Source: Pseudarthrobacter defluvii (GTDB lineage Bacteria; Actinomycetota; Actinomycetes; Actinomycetales; Micrococcaceae). From it: DNA of 64,000 bases. The notes below the pieces were generated by a model. That model worked only from the letters and a program-made list of their open reading frames with translations, searched no databases and was not told the origin of the DNA. Below, one piece after another: positions 17,437 through 25,592 of this stretch (positions are counted from its first letter, which is position 1; every line of letters starts with the position of its first letter). Location: assembly GCF_030323865.1 (NCBI RefSeq), contig NZ_CP066362.1:1302001-1366000 (forward strand). Direction: 5' to 3'. Both the position numbers and the translations under genes were made by a program.

Positions 17437-18255
17437 CTAGAGCCGGGCGATGATTTCGGCCAGCAGCCTGGAGATGCGGGGCCCCGCAGCCTCGCCGGAT
17501 TCAAGGACTTCCTGGTGGCTCAGCGGCTGGGGGCTGATGCCCGCGGCGAGGTTGGTGACCAGTGAAATGCCGAACACCTCCATCCCGGCGTGCCGCCCGG
17601 CGATCGCCTCCAGCGCCGTCGACATGCCGATCAGGTCGGCGCCGATCCGCTTGGCGTACTGCACTTCCGCCGGGGTCTCGTAGTGCGGGCCGGGGAACTG
17701 TGCGTAGACGCCTTCGTCCAGGGTGGGGTCGACTTCGCGGGCGAGTCCGCGGATCCTGGGTGAGTAGAGGTCCGTCAGGTCCACGAACGTGGCCCCCTCC
17801 AGCGGTGAGGCCGCGGTGAGGTTGATGTGGTCCCGGATCAGGACCGGTGTGCCGGGGGCCCAGGCCTCGTTGAGCCCGCCGCAGCCGTTGGTGAGGACCA
17901 GGGTGTTGCACCCTGCGGCTGCCGCGGTCCGGACGCCGTGCACCACGGCGCGGACGCCCTTGCCTTCGTAGTAGTGGGTGCGGGCGCCGAGGACCAGGGC
18001 GCGCTTGCCGCCCTTGGTCAGCACGGAGCGGATGGTGCCCACGTGGCCCTCGACGGCGGGGGAGTGAAAGCCGGGGACTTCCTCGGCGGACAGGGTGGCA
18101 GTGGTCTCGCCGATCAGGTCGGCGGCCTCGCCCCAGCCGGAGCCGAGGACCAGTGCGGTGTCATGGCGGTCCACTCCGGTTTCTTCCGCAATATAGTCTG
18201 CAGCGGCGCGGGCGGCGGCGAACGGGTCCGTGTTCAGGAAGTCTGTTGTACTCAC
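17437..18255 (-). CDS. punA: Purine nucleoside phosphorylase
   Basis: A 272-residue protein of the trimeric PNP family, which phosphorolyses inosine and guanosine to base plus (deoxy)ribose-1-phosphate. The phosphate loop LVLGSGWGE, the GFHSPAVEGH region, LTNGCGGLNEAW, and the ETPAEVQ plus GMSTALEAIAGRHAGM segments are all present. The start is GTG at 18255, and TAACTT lies exactly 6 bases before it, so translation is probably leaderless. It lies upstream of the mutase gene and divergent from the flavoprotein gene at 18353. Confidence 0.93.
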   Translation of the reverse strand: MSTTDFLNTDPFAAARAAADYIAEETGVDRHDTALVLGSGWGEAADLIGETTATLSAEEVPGFHSPAVEGHVGTIRSVLTKGGKRALVLGARTHYYEGKGVRAVVHGVRTAAAAGCNTLVLTNGCGGLNEAWAPGTPVLIRDHINLTAASPLEGATFVDLTDLYSPRIRGLAREVDPTLDEGVYAQFPGPHYETPAEVQYAKRIGADLIGMSTALEAIAGRHAGMEVFGISLVTNLAAGISPQPLSHQEVLESGEAAGPRISRLLAEIIARL

Positions 18256-18352
18256 CAGTACAAGTTATCCTGCCGGCACTGTTACCCCTGTCACGGCGGC
18301 CCGCAGACTGCCCTGTTTTCTTGGTGGTCAGGCGGTAAATGGGCGAGAATGG

Positions 18353-19774
18353 ATGACTGTGACTACGCACCCAGATTTCAGTTCCCCCCGGATCGCAATC
18401 CTGGGAGGTGGTCCCGGCGGATACGAAGCCGCCATGGTGGCCGCCTCGCTCGGAGCCACGGTCACCATCGTCGAACGCGCGGGCCTGGGCGGCTCCGCGG
18501 TGCTGACGGACGTGGTTCCGTCGAAGACCCTCATCGCCACGGCGGACCTGATGACGCGCGTCGCGGAGGCCGGCGAGCTGGGTGTGAAGTTCGACGTCGA
18601 CGGCGGCGACTTCGTTCCCGTGATGCGCGCCGACCTCAAGCACATCAACGACCGCCTCCTCACCCTGGCCCGCACCCAGTCCCAGGACATCCGCGACGGC
18701 CTCGAAAAGCAGGGCGTCCGCATCATCGCCGGTTCCGGCCGCCTCCTGGACAGCCACACCATCGAGGTCCTCACCGTGGACGGCACCGAGACAATCGAAG
18801 CGGACACCGTCCTGCTGGCCGTGGGTGCGCACCCCCGCGAACTGGACACCGCCCGCCCTGACGGGGAACGGATCCTGAACTGGACCCAGATCTACAACCT
18901 GGATGAACTGCCTGAGGAACTCATCGTGGTGGGCTCCGGCGTGACCGGCGCCGAATTCGCTTCCGCCTACAACGGCCTTGGCTCCAAGGTCACCCTGGTC
19001 TCCAGCCGTGACCGCGTGCTGCCGGGCTCGGACGTTGACGCCGCAGTGGTCCTGGAGGAAGTCTTCGAACGCCGCGGCGTCCGGGTCCTGTCCCGCTCCC
19101 GCGCGCAGACCGTCGAACGCACGGACGACGGCGTGGTGGTCACCCTCTCCGACGGCACCAAGGTGACCGGCAGCCACTGCCTCCTGTGCCTCGGTTCCAT
19201 CCCGAACACCGCCGGCATCGGCCTCGAGGAGGCGGGCGTGGCGGTCAGCGACAGCGGCCACATCAAGGTGGACGGCGTGTCCCGCACCACGGCCCCCAAC
19301 ATCTACGCTGCCGGTGACTGCACGGGCGTTCTTCCGCTGGCTTCGGTGGCCGCGATGCAGGGCCGCATCGCCGTGGCGCACTTCATGGGCGACGGCGTTA
19401 CCCCGCTTAAGCTGCACCAGGTGGCATCCAACATCTTCACCTCGCCTGAAATCGCGAACGTTGGCGTGTCCGAGGCTGAGATCGAGTCCGGCAAGTACCA
19501 GGCCGACATCATCAAGCTCTCGCTGAAAAGCAACGCCCGCGCCAAGATGCGCAACGCCAAGGACGGGTTCGTGAAGATCTTTGCGCGGAAGGGCTCCGGC
19601 ACCGTGATCGGTGGCGTGGTGGTGGGACCCAACGCGTCCGAACTGATCTTCCCGATCTCCATCGCGGTCAAGCAGAAACTGCACGTGGACGACGTCGCCA
19701 GCACCTTCACCGTGTACCCGTCGCTGACCGGCTCCATTTCCGAGGCAGCCCGCCGCCTGCACGTCCACATGTAA
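18353..19774 (+). CDS. Lpd-like NAD(P)H-quinone dehydrogenase (no redox cysteines)
   Basis: A 473-residue flavoprotein of the lipoamide-dehydrogenase fold: FAD motif AILGGGPGGYEAA, NAD fold VVGSGVTGAEFAS, and C-terminal FAD motif IYAAGDCTG. The redox disulfide motif (CxxxxC before PSK) is replaced by GGSAVLTDVVPSK (46-58), and the catalytic HPxxSE near the end reads YPSLTGSISE. It therefore cannot be a dihydrolipoamide dehydrogenase. The closest characterised type I recall is the mycobacterial LpdA/Rv3303c NAD(P)H-quinone reductase group. The start is ATG at 18353, although an in-frame GTG at 18359 is also possible. Confidence 0.85.
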   Translation: MTVTTHPDFSSPRIAILGGGPGGYEAAMVAASLGATVTIVERAGLGGSAVLTDVVPSKTLIATADLMTRVAEAGELGVKFDVDGGDFVPVMRADLKHINDRLLTLARTQSQDIRDGLEKQGVRIIAGSGRLLDSHTIEVLTVDGTETIEADTVLLAVGAHPRELDTARPDGERILNWTQIYNLDELPEELIVVGSGVTGAEFASAYNGLGSKVTLVSSRDRVLPGSDVDAAVVLEEVFERRGVRVLSRSRAQTVERTDDGVVVTLSDGTKVTGSHCLLCLGSIPNTAGIGLEEAGVAVSDSGHIKVDGVSRTTAPNIYAAGDCTGVLPLASVAAMQGRIAVAHFMGDGVTPLKLHQVASNIFTSPEIANVGVSEAEIESGKYQADIIKLSLKSNARAKMRNAKDGFVKIFARKGSGTVIGGVVVGPNASELIFPISIAVKQKLHVDDVASTFTVYPSLTGSISEAARRLHVHM

Positions 19775-19901
19775 GGCTCCCGCCAAACGCGGGGCTGGAC
19801 CCCTCCGGGGCCCTCTGCCTAGACTCGAACCAGGCGCGGCCGGGAATTTCCATGAAGTTCCCGGCCGTTCCTGTACCAGCCGTCGACGCAAGGAGGGGCC
19901 C

Positions 19902-20150
19902 ATGGAACTGCAGGACGTCAAGTGGAACGAGCAGGCACGGGAGAAAATTCTGCTGGATGCCGACCGGGCACTGCAGGAAGCGGTCCGGGAGGCGGCTTCA
20001 TCGCTGTCCGGAGCCGGCAAGGAAAAGGTGTACGAATTCCTGTTTGAGAAGCTGAAGGGCCAGTTCGTGGACTTCCAGCCGGGCCCGGACCTCACCAAGT
20101 ACGCAGAGGCCGTGGCCGGTGGGGAGTTCGATTCAGGAGCAACGGCTTAG
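19902..20150 (+). CDS. Small acidic protein of unknown function
   Basis: An 82-residue soluble, acidic, mostly helical protein (ALQEAVREAASSL, EKVYEFLFEKLKGQ). I do not recognise a family with confidence. It has a very strong ribosome-binding site (AAGGAGGGG) and a TAGACT -10-like hexamer in the gap upstream, so it is probably expressed on its own. The terminator at 20162-20199 follows. Composition matches the neighbours and gives no sign of transfer. Confidence 0.72.
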   Translation: MELQDVKWNEQAREKILLDADRALQEAVREAASSLSGAGKEKVYEFLFEKLKGQFVDFQPGPDLTKYAEAVAGGEFDSGATA

Positions 20151-20161
20151 AAGCCCCACTG

Positions 20162-20199
20162 GTTTCCCGCCAAGGGGTTTGAAAGCCTTGGCGGGAAAC
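20162..20199. terminator. Hairpin terminator between convergent genes
   Basis: The arms GTTTCCCGCCAAGG (20162-20175) and CCTTGGCGGGAAAC (20186-20199) are perfect over 14 bases with a 10-base loop. It serves the small plus-strand gene and the minus-strand aldehyde dehydrogenase. Confidence 0.88.
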
Positions 20200-20204
20200 T
20201 GTGT

Positions 20205-21662
20205 TTAAAACGGATACGGGGCGATGTCAGGTCGCATGGTGAGCCACTGGATTTCGGTGAAGGACTCCATGTTGGCGTGGTGGCCGCCGATCCGTGAGCC
20301 GTTGCCCGAATCCTTCATGCCGCCGAACGGGGAATTGGCTTCGTCCGAGACTGTTTGCTCGTTGATATGGACCTTGCCGGAGTCCAGCTGGTCTGCAATG
20401 GTCATGGCCATGCCGACGTCACCCAGGATGCCGATGGACAGGCCGTATTCGCTGTCGTTGGCCAGGGCCACTGCTTCCTCCACGGTGGAGAAGCTGGTTA
20501 CCGGGGCCACGGGCCCAAAAATTTCATCTTTCCAGGCCGGACTGTCCTGCTTAAGGTCCACCAGTACCGTGGGCTGGTAGAAGCGCCCATCGTGGGTGCC
20601 GCCCGCTGCCACGCGGGCGCCGCCCTTTACCGCCTCCTGGACGATGCCGTCCACGCGGTGCAGCTGCCGCTCATCGATGACCGGTCCCAGCGCCACGGTG
20701 CCGCTCTTCGGGTCACCGACCGGCAGGTGGGCGGCCTTTTCGGACAGCGCGGCGACGTAGTCGTCGTAGATGTCCTCGTGCACGATATGCCGGCCGGCTG
20801 CCATGCAGATCTGGCCCTGGTGCATGAACGATCCGAAAGCGGCGGCCGACGCTGCCTTGGCCAGGTCCGCGCCCGGCAGCACGATCAGCGCGTTGTTGCC
20901 GCCAAGCTCCAGGTGGGCGCGCTTGAGCAGGCGTCCGGCGGTTTCGCCGATCTTCCGGCCGGCCGCCGTCGAGCCCGTGAAGGCGATGACCCGCACTTCC
21001 GGTGCCTCCACCACGGCGGCACCGATGTCTGCGCCGCCGGGCAGCAGCGACAGCAGCCCGGGCGGCAGGCCGGCCTCCTCGAAGATCCGCATCAGGGTGA
21101 CTCCTCCGCAGACAGCGGTCCGCGGGTCCGGTTTGAGCAGCACCGCGTTCCCCAAGGCCAGGGCAGGGGCGACGGCGCGGATGGAGAGGATCAGCGGGAA
21201 GTTGAACGGTGCGATCACGGAGACGACGCCGACAGGGCGGCGCCGGGCAAAGGACCAGCGGTTCTCGTTGGAGGTGAGCACATCCCCGGCCGGCAGCGAG
21301 GGCAGCGCTGAAGCGTCGAAGCATTCGTTGGCGGCGATGTGCGTTTCCAGGCCAGCCTTGGGGGCAATGCCGCCCGATTCCCGGACGATCCAGTCCTGGA
21401 CCTCCGCGGCGTGCTCCTCCCAGAGCCGGCCCGCGCGGCGCAGCACGGCGGCGCGCTCCTCCGGGTTGCGCGCGGCCCAGTCCTTTTGGGCCTTCGCCGC
21501 CACTGTTGCAGCCTCCCGGACGTCCTCCACGGAGGCGATTCCGTAGTTGCCCAGCTGCGCGCCGGTGGCTGGTTCAACGCTGGTTCCGGTTCCGCCGCCG
21601 CCTTTGCGCCAGCCGTTGAGGTAGATGTTGCCGTCCCAAAGGGCGGAATCGAGGAGGGACAT
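20205..21662 (-). CDS. Aldehyde dehydrogenase (benzaldehyde-dehydrogenase-like)
   Basis: A 485-residue NAD(P)-dependent aldehyde dehydrogenase. Catalytic Cys286 lies in HQGQICMAAGR and the general base Glu252 in LELGGNN; the cofactor loop FTGSTAAGRKIG and the FGPV motif are present. The short N-terminus and the ICMAAGRHIVH context resemble XylC/AreC benzaldehyde dehydrogenases, but substrate cannot be read from sequence. The start has AAAGGA six bases upstream. It follows the nitrate-reductase flavoprotein gene by about 200 bases, a gap that holds two copies of a palindromic repeat; I see no functional link to nitrate. Confidence 0.88.
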   Translation of the reverse strand: MSLLDSALWDGNIYLNGWRKGGGGTGTSVEPATGAQLGNYGIASVEDVREAATVAAKAQKDWAARNPEERAAVLRRAGRLWEEHAAEVQDWIVRESGGIAPKAGLETHIAANECFDASALPSLPAGDVLTSNENRWSFARRRPVGVVSVIAPFNFPLILSIRAVAPALALGNAVLLKPDPRTAVCGGVTLMRIFEEAGLPPGLLSLLPGGADIGAAVVEAPEVRVIAFTGSTAAGRKIGETAGRLLKRAHLELGGNNALIVLPGADLAKAASAAAFGSFMHQGQICMAAGRHIVHEDIYDDYVAALSEKAAHLPVGDPKSGTVALGPVIDERQLHRVDGIVQEAVKGGARVAAGGTHDGRFYQPTVLVDLKQDSPAWKDEIFGPVAPVTSFSTVEEAVALANDSEYGLSIGILGDVGMAMTIADQLDSGKVHINEQTVSDEANSPFGGMKDSGNGSRIGGHHANMESFTEIQWLTMRPDIAPYPF

Positions 21663-21782
21663 CGGTGTCCTTTCGTCGTGAACTGCCGCGACTCGATGTC
21701 ACGGGCGGGCGGAGTCCGGAACACCGCCCAGTCATTGGTGGTGCCTTTACCTTCGCCGCCTTGTTCATGCGCCGTCAACTAT

Positions 21783-21822
21783 GGTTCCCTGACCGAGCTT
21801 GCGGGGTTAGGGGAAGGCTGGG
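21783..21822. repeat. Interrupted-palindrome repeat, copy 1
   Basis: A 40-base unit that repeats at 21840-21879 with one mismatch. Its core (21787-21812) is symmetric with mismatched steps: CCCT, CC, GC paired to GC, GG, AGGG on the minus strand. It lies downstream of the minus-strand flavoprotein gene. Confidence 0.75.
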
Positions 21823-21839
21823 TGGGGCCACGGCCGCCG

Positions 21840-21879
21840 GGTTCCCTGACCGAGCTTGCGAGGTTAGGGGAAGGCTGGG
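21840..21879. repeat. Interrupted-palindrome repeat, copy 2, overlapping a gene end
   Basis: The second 40-base copy; core at 21844-21869. It supplies the stop codon (TAA, 21866-21864) and the last residues (PAFP) of the flavoprotein gene. A related element occurs at 41100-41126. Each copy lies at or just beyond the 3' end of a minus-strand gene, so a terminator or mRNA 3'-end role is likely. Confidence 0.75.
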
Positions 21880-23423
21880 GAAAAGTGCCCTTCGATGAGG
21901 CCCTTGATGTCCTCGTGGCAGCCACCGCAGCCGGTGCCCGCGCGGGTGGCCTTGGAAACGTCCGCCACGGTGGCGCAGCCAGCCGAGACCGCCGCCGTGA
22001 TGGCAGACCCGCTCACTCCGGCACACCGGCACACGGTTCCGGCTGGATCCACCGGGCCGGCGCCTGGCAGCTGGTCCGGACCGTCCAGGCGCAGGAGCAG
22101 CGACCGGTCCGCGGGCAGTTCAGCGCCGCGTTCAAAGAGCCCCACCAGCTCGGCGGCCGTGCGCGGCATGCCCACTGCTACCAGGCCTTCAAGGACGCCC
22201 CCGCGCGTGGTCATCTTGACGTACCGGCCGTGCTCCGGGTCGGCCCATTGGGAGACCTGCAGTCGCGGCCGGCCGGTAGCGGCACCCGCCGTGAGGGCCT
22301 CCTCATCCCAGGGGTCCGCCGAGTTGTCGCCGGCTACGGCCATGTTCATGCCGCGGGCCTTCAGGACCACGACGCCGGGCTGTTCCGGCGGGAGCGCAGG
22401 CAAGAGTTCCGCCTGGGCAGCCGCCCCTTCCGCCAGGAGCGTGAGGTAGCCCCCAAGCCACTCTGCCTGCCGCCAGCCCGGACCCACCAGCCCGGAGGGC
22501 CCCTTGGCACTGCGGCATTCGGCGCAGGCCGGGTCAGGGCAGCGGACCTCGGCGCAATCACCAATGGCAAAAATGTGCGGTTCGTGGTGCGCCCGCAACC
22601 GGTGGTCCACCAGGATCCCGGCGCCGGTGGGCAGCCCGCATCCCTCGGCCAGTTCGGTCCGGGGACGGACACCGCATGAGATGACCAGGAGATCGCCGTC
22701 AATCGCGGACCCGTCATCGAGCAGCAAGGCCGAGAAGCCGCCGTCGGGCCCGTTGTGCTCAATCCCCGTGGAGCGGGCGTTGCCGGCTACGCGGACGCCG
22801 CACCTCCGCAGGCCAGCAGCCAGGACCGCTCCGCCGCCGCGGTCGATGCTGCGGCCCAGCGGGTGCGGGCCGTTGTGGACCACCGTGACGGTGGCGCCTT
22901 CCTCCGCCGCGGCCAATGCCGTTTCCAGGCCCAGCACGCCGCCGCCCAGCACCACCACCCGCTTGCCGCCGTCCACAGCCTCGCGCAGCACGCCGGCGTC
23001 GCGGAGGTCCCGCAGTGCCGTGACGCCCGCGGGAAGGACAGGGGTGGAGGGGTCGGGGTTGATGCCGGTGAGGTTGGGGATCACTGGACGGGATCCGGTG
23101 GCGAGGACCAGCCGGTCGTAGTGGACCGCCGCCCCGTCCGCGAGCAGGACCTGCTGCCGCGCCCTGTCCATGCGCTTCACCCGCACACCCAGGCGGACGT
23201 CCACGCCCTGCGCGGCCAGCTCGGCAGCATCGGCAAGGGCCAGCGCGTCGGCGGTGGTCCGTCCGACGCCGAGATCGGCCACGAGCACCCGGTTGTAGGC
23301 GGCTTCGGCTTCAGCCCCCACCACGGTGAGCCTGACGTCGCCGGAGTGCACGGCGGGCAGCAGTTCGTCCACCAGCCGGGCAGCCACGGGACCGAATCCC
23401 ACAATGACAATCCGCTCGCTCAT
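21864..23423 (-). CDS. Nitrate-reductase electron-transfer flavoprotein with BFD domain
   Basis: A 519-residue protein: FAD motif RIVIVGFGPVAARLVDEL, NAD fold VVVLGGGVLGLETALAA, second FAD motif HIFAIGDCAEV, then a C-terminal BFD-like [2Fe-2S] domain with VCRCAGVS and TGCGGCHEDIK. It corresponds to the NasB-type subunit that passes electrons from NAD(P)H to the nitrate reductase. It overlaps the catalytic subunit gene by ATGA (stop of nasA over its start), so the two are translationally coupled. Its final codons and stop are inside a dispersed repeat, suggesting that the original C-terminus may have been altered. Confidence 0.88.
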   Translation of the reverse strand: MSERIVIVGFGPVAARLVDELLPAVHSGDVRLTVVGAEAEAAYNRVLVADLGVGRTTADALALADAAELAAQGVDVRLGVRVKRMDRARQQVLLADGAAVHYDRLVLATGSRPVIPNLTGINPDPSTPVLPAGVTALRDLRDAGVLREAVDGGKRVVVLGGGVLGLETALAAAEEGATVTVVHNGPHPLGRSIDRGGGAVLAAGLRRCGVRVAGNARSTGIEHNGPDGGFSALLLDDGSAIDGDLLVISCGVRPRTELAEGCGLPTGAGILVDHRLRAHHEPHIFAIGDCAEVRCPDPACAECRSAKGPSGLVGPGWRQAEWLGGYLTLLAEGAAAQAELLPALPPEQPGVVVLKARGMNMAVAGDNSADPWDEEALTAGAATGRPRLQVSQWADPEHGRYVKMTTRGGVLEGLVAVGMPRTAAELVGLFERGAELPADRSLLLRLDGPDQLPGAGPVDPAGTVCRCAGVSGSAITAAVSAGCATVADVSKATRAGTGCGGCHEDIKGLIEGHFSPAFP

Positions 23424-25591
23424 GAGGCCTCCGTTGTTTGCAGCATCCGGGCGGAATCAGGTGCGGCCACTGGCCGGACCCACACGGTGTTGAACTTGAA
23501 TTCGGGCATTCCGGAGACGGGATCGGTGGCCGCTTCGGTTAGCCGGTTGGCGCTTTCGGCACCCGGGAAGTGGAACGGCAGGAAGACCGTCTCGGGGCGG
23601 ATGGCGGTGCTGAGCTCGGCCCGGCACACCACCTCACCGCGGCTGTTCACCACGGAGACCAGGGTGCCGTCTCCAATGCCCATGGCGTGGGCCGCCGCGG
23701 GGTGGAGCTGCACCGTGGCCTCCGGCTGGGCCGCGAGGAGTTCAGCCACCCGGCGGGTCTGGGCTCCGGACTGGTAGTGCTCCAGGAGGCGGCCGGTGAT
23801 GAGGGTCATGGCTTTGGCAGCGGGGCCGGGGTTGGCATCGGGCGTACGACGGCGGCGCGGCGCCACCGGGACCAGCCGCGCCTTGCCGTCGGGGTGCGCA
23901 AAGCGGCCCGTGAACAGCCGCGGCGTTCCGGTGCTGCCGGCCGGGTAGGGCCAGTAGGCGGCCTCGCCCCGGTCCAGCATGGCGTAGTCGATGCCGGAGT
24001 AGTCCGCCGGGCCGCCCGCGGAGGCGCGCCGCAGCTCCTCGAAAACCGTTTCCGGGTCCTCGCTGTAGGTGGAGGGCGCGTCCAGCCGCTCGGCCAGGCG
24101 GGCCATGATCCACAGCTCGCTGCGGGCGCCGGCGGGCGGGGAGACGGCGCGGCGGCGGCGAAGGACGCGTCCCTCGAGGTTGGTGAGCGTGCCGTCCTCT
24201 TCCGCCCACTGGAGCACCGGGAGGATGAGGTTCGCTTCCGCAGCGGTCTCGGACAGGAAGAAGTCGCAGACCACCAGGAAGTCCAGGCTTCGCAACCCGT
24301 GGATCACGGCGTTGGCGTCAGGGGCTGCAACGGCAATGTTGGACGCGTGCACGAAAAGGCACTGCACGCCGTCGGACTTTCCCAGGGACTTCAGGAGCTG
24401 GACGGCGGGGAGGCCGGGGCCGGGGATCAGGTCCTCGGGGACGCCCCAGACGGCGGCGACGTGCGCGCGGGCGGCGGGGTCGGTGATCTTGCGGTAGCCG
24501 GGGAGCTGGTCCGCCTTTTGGCCGTGCTCGCGGCCGCCCTGCCCGTTGCCCTGGCCGGTCAGGGTGCCGTACCCGCTGCGGGCAGTGCCCGGCAGGCCCA
24601 GCAGGAGGCTGAGGTTGATGGCGGCGGTGGCGGTGTCGGTGCCGTCCACGTGCTGTTCCACGCCTCGGCCGGTGAGGATGTAGCTTCCGCCCGCCCGGGC
24701 TCCGGCCGCAAGCATGCGGGCCGTCTGCCGGACCAGCTCTGCGGGGACGCCGGTGATCGACTGGACGCGTTCGGGCCAGAAGGCGTTCACGCTACGGACC
24801 ACCGCGCTGTAGCCGGAGGTGCGCTCCTGGACGTAGGCGGTGTCCACCAGGTTTTCATGGATGACCACGTGGGAGAGTCCCAGCAGCAGGGTGAGGTCGG
24901 TGCCGGGCAGCGGTTGCAGGTGGAGGCCAGCGCCGTCGGCCGTAAAAGCCGCAGTGGCGGAACGGCGCGGGTCCACCACGATCAGCCCGCCGGCATCGCG
25001 CGCACCCTTGAGGTGCTGGACGAAGGGCGGCATGGTCTCGGCAACGTTCGAGCCGAGCATCAGGATGGTGCTGGCGGTATCCAGCGCTTCCACTGGGAAG
25101 GGCAGGCCGCGGTCCACGCCAAAGGCCCGCATCCCGGCCGCCGCCGCGGAGGACATGCAGAATCTTCCGTTGTAGTCGATCCTCGAGGTGCCAAGGGCCA
25201 GCCGGGCGAACTTGCCCAGCATGTAGGCCTTCTCATTGGTGAGCCCGCCGCCGCCGAACACGCCGACGGCGTCCGCACCATGCCGGGCGCGGGCGTCCCT
25301 CACCGCCTGCGCGGCGAGGTCCAGGGCCTGGTCCCAGCCGATGGGCCGGTGCACGCCGTCGGGTCCCTTTAGCAGGGGCTCGGTGATCCTGCCTCCGTGG
25401 TTTAGGAGGCTGGCTGAGGTCCAGCCCTTGCGGCACAGGCCGCCACGGTTGGTGGGGAAGTCCCGGCCCTGGACGTCAAGGGGAGCCGCGGGGGTGGAAA
25501 GTGCCACCGGAACCGGTCCCGCAGCGGGGGTGAGCGTCATGGCGCACTGCAGGGCGCAGTAGGGGCAGTGCGTGTCGGCGCTGTTGGCCAT
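23420..25591 (-). CDS. nasA: Assimilatory nitrate reductase, catalytic subunit
   Basis: A 723-residue molybdopterin oxidoreductase that reduces nitrate to nitrite. The N-terminal [4Fe-4S] ligands are Cys9, Cys12, Cys16 and Cys53 (CPYCALQC and GGLCRKGW). Cys145 in DYNGRFCMSS is in the molybdenum-ligand position of Nas/Nap-type enzymes. The C-terminal molydopterin-dinucleotide domain follows (LITGRLLEHYQSGAQTRR). It starts one base after the narK stop and overlaps the flavoprotein gene by ATGA, giving a compact narK-nasA-nasB operon. No twin-arginine signal is present, as expected for a cytoplasmic assimilatory enzyme. Confidence 0.94.
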   Translation of the reverse strand: MANSADTHCPYCALQCAMTLTPAAGPVPVALSTPAAPLDVQGRDFPTNRGGLCRKGWTSASLLNHGGRITEPLLKGPDGVHRPIGWDQALDLAAQAVRDARARHGADAVGVFGGGGLTNEKAYMLGKFARLALGTSRIDYNGRFCMSSAAAAGMRAFGVDRGLPFPVEALDTASTILMLGSNVAETMPPFVQHLKGARDAGGLIVVDPRRSATAAFTADGAGLHLQPLPGTDLTLLLGLSHVVIHENLVDTAYVQERTSGYSAVVRSVNAFWPERVQSITGVPAELVRQTARMLAAGARAGGSYILTGRGVEQHVDGTDTATAAINLSLLLGLPGTARSGYGTLTGQGNGQGGREHGQKADQLPGYRKITDPAARAHVAAVWGVPEDLIPGPGLPAVQLLKSLGKSDGVQCLFVHASNIAVAAPDANAVIHGLRSLDFLVVCDFFLSETAAEANLILPVLQWAEEDGTLTNLEGRVLRRRRAVSPPAGARSELWIMARLAERLDAPSTYSEDPETVFEELRRASAGGPADYSGIDYAMLDRGEAAYWPYPAGSTGTPRLFTGRFAHPDGKARLVPVAPRRRRTPDANPGPAAKAMTLITGRLLEHYQSGAQTRRVAELLAAQPEATVQLHPAAAHAMGIGDGTLVSVVNSRGEVVCRAELSTAIRPETVFLPFHFPGAESANRLTEAATDPVSGMPEFKFNTVWVRPVAAPDSARMLQTTEAS

Positions 25592-25592
25592 G

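Noticed and set aside
18330..18360. Leaderless start for the Lpd-like gene
   Set aside because: The nearest TANNNT-like hexamers are at unsuitable distances from both the ATG at 18353 and the GTG at 18359, so I did not include it in the leaderless set.
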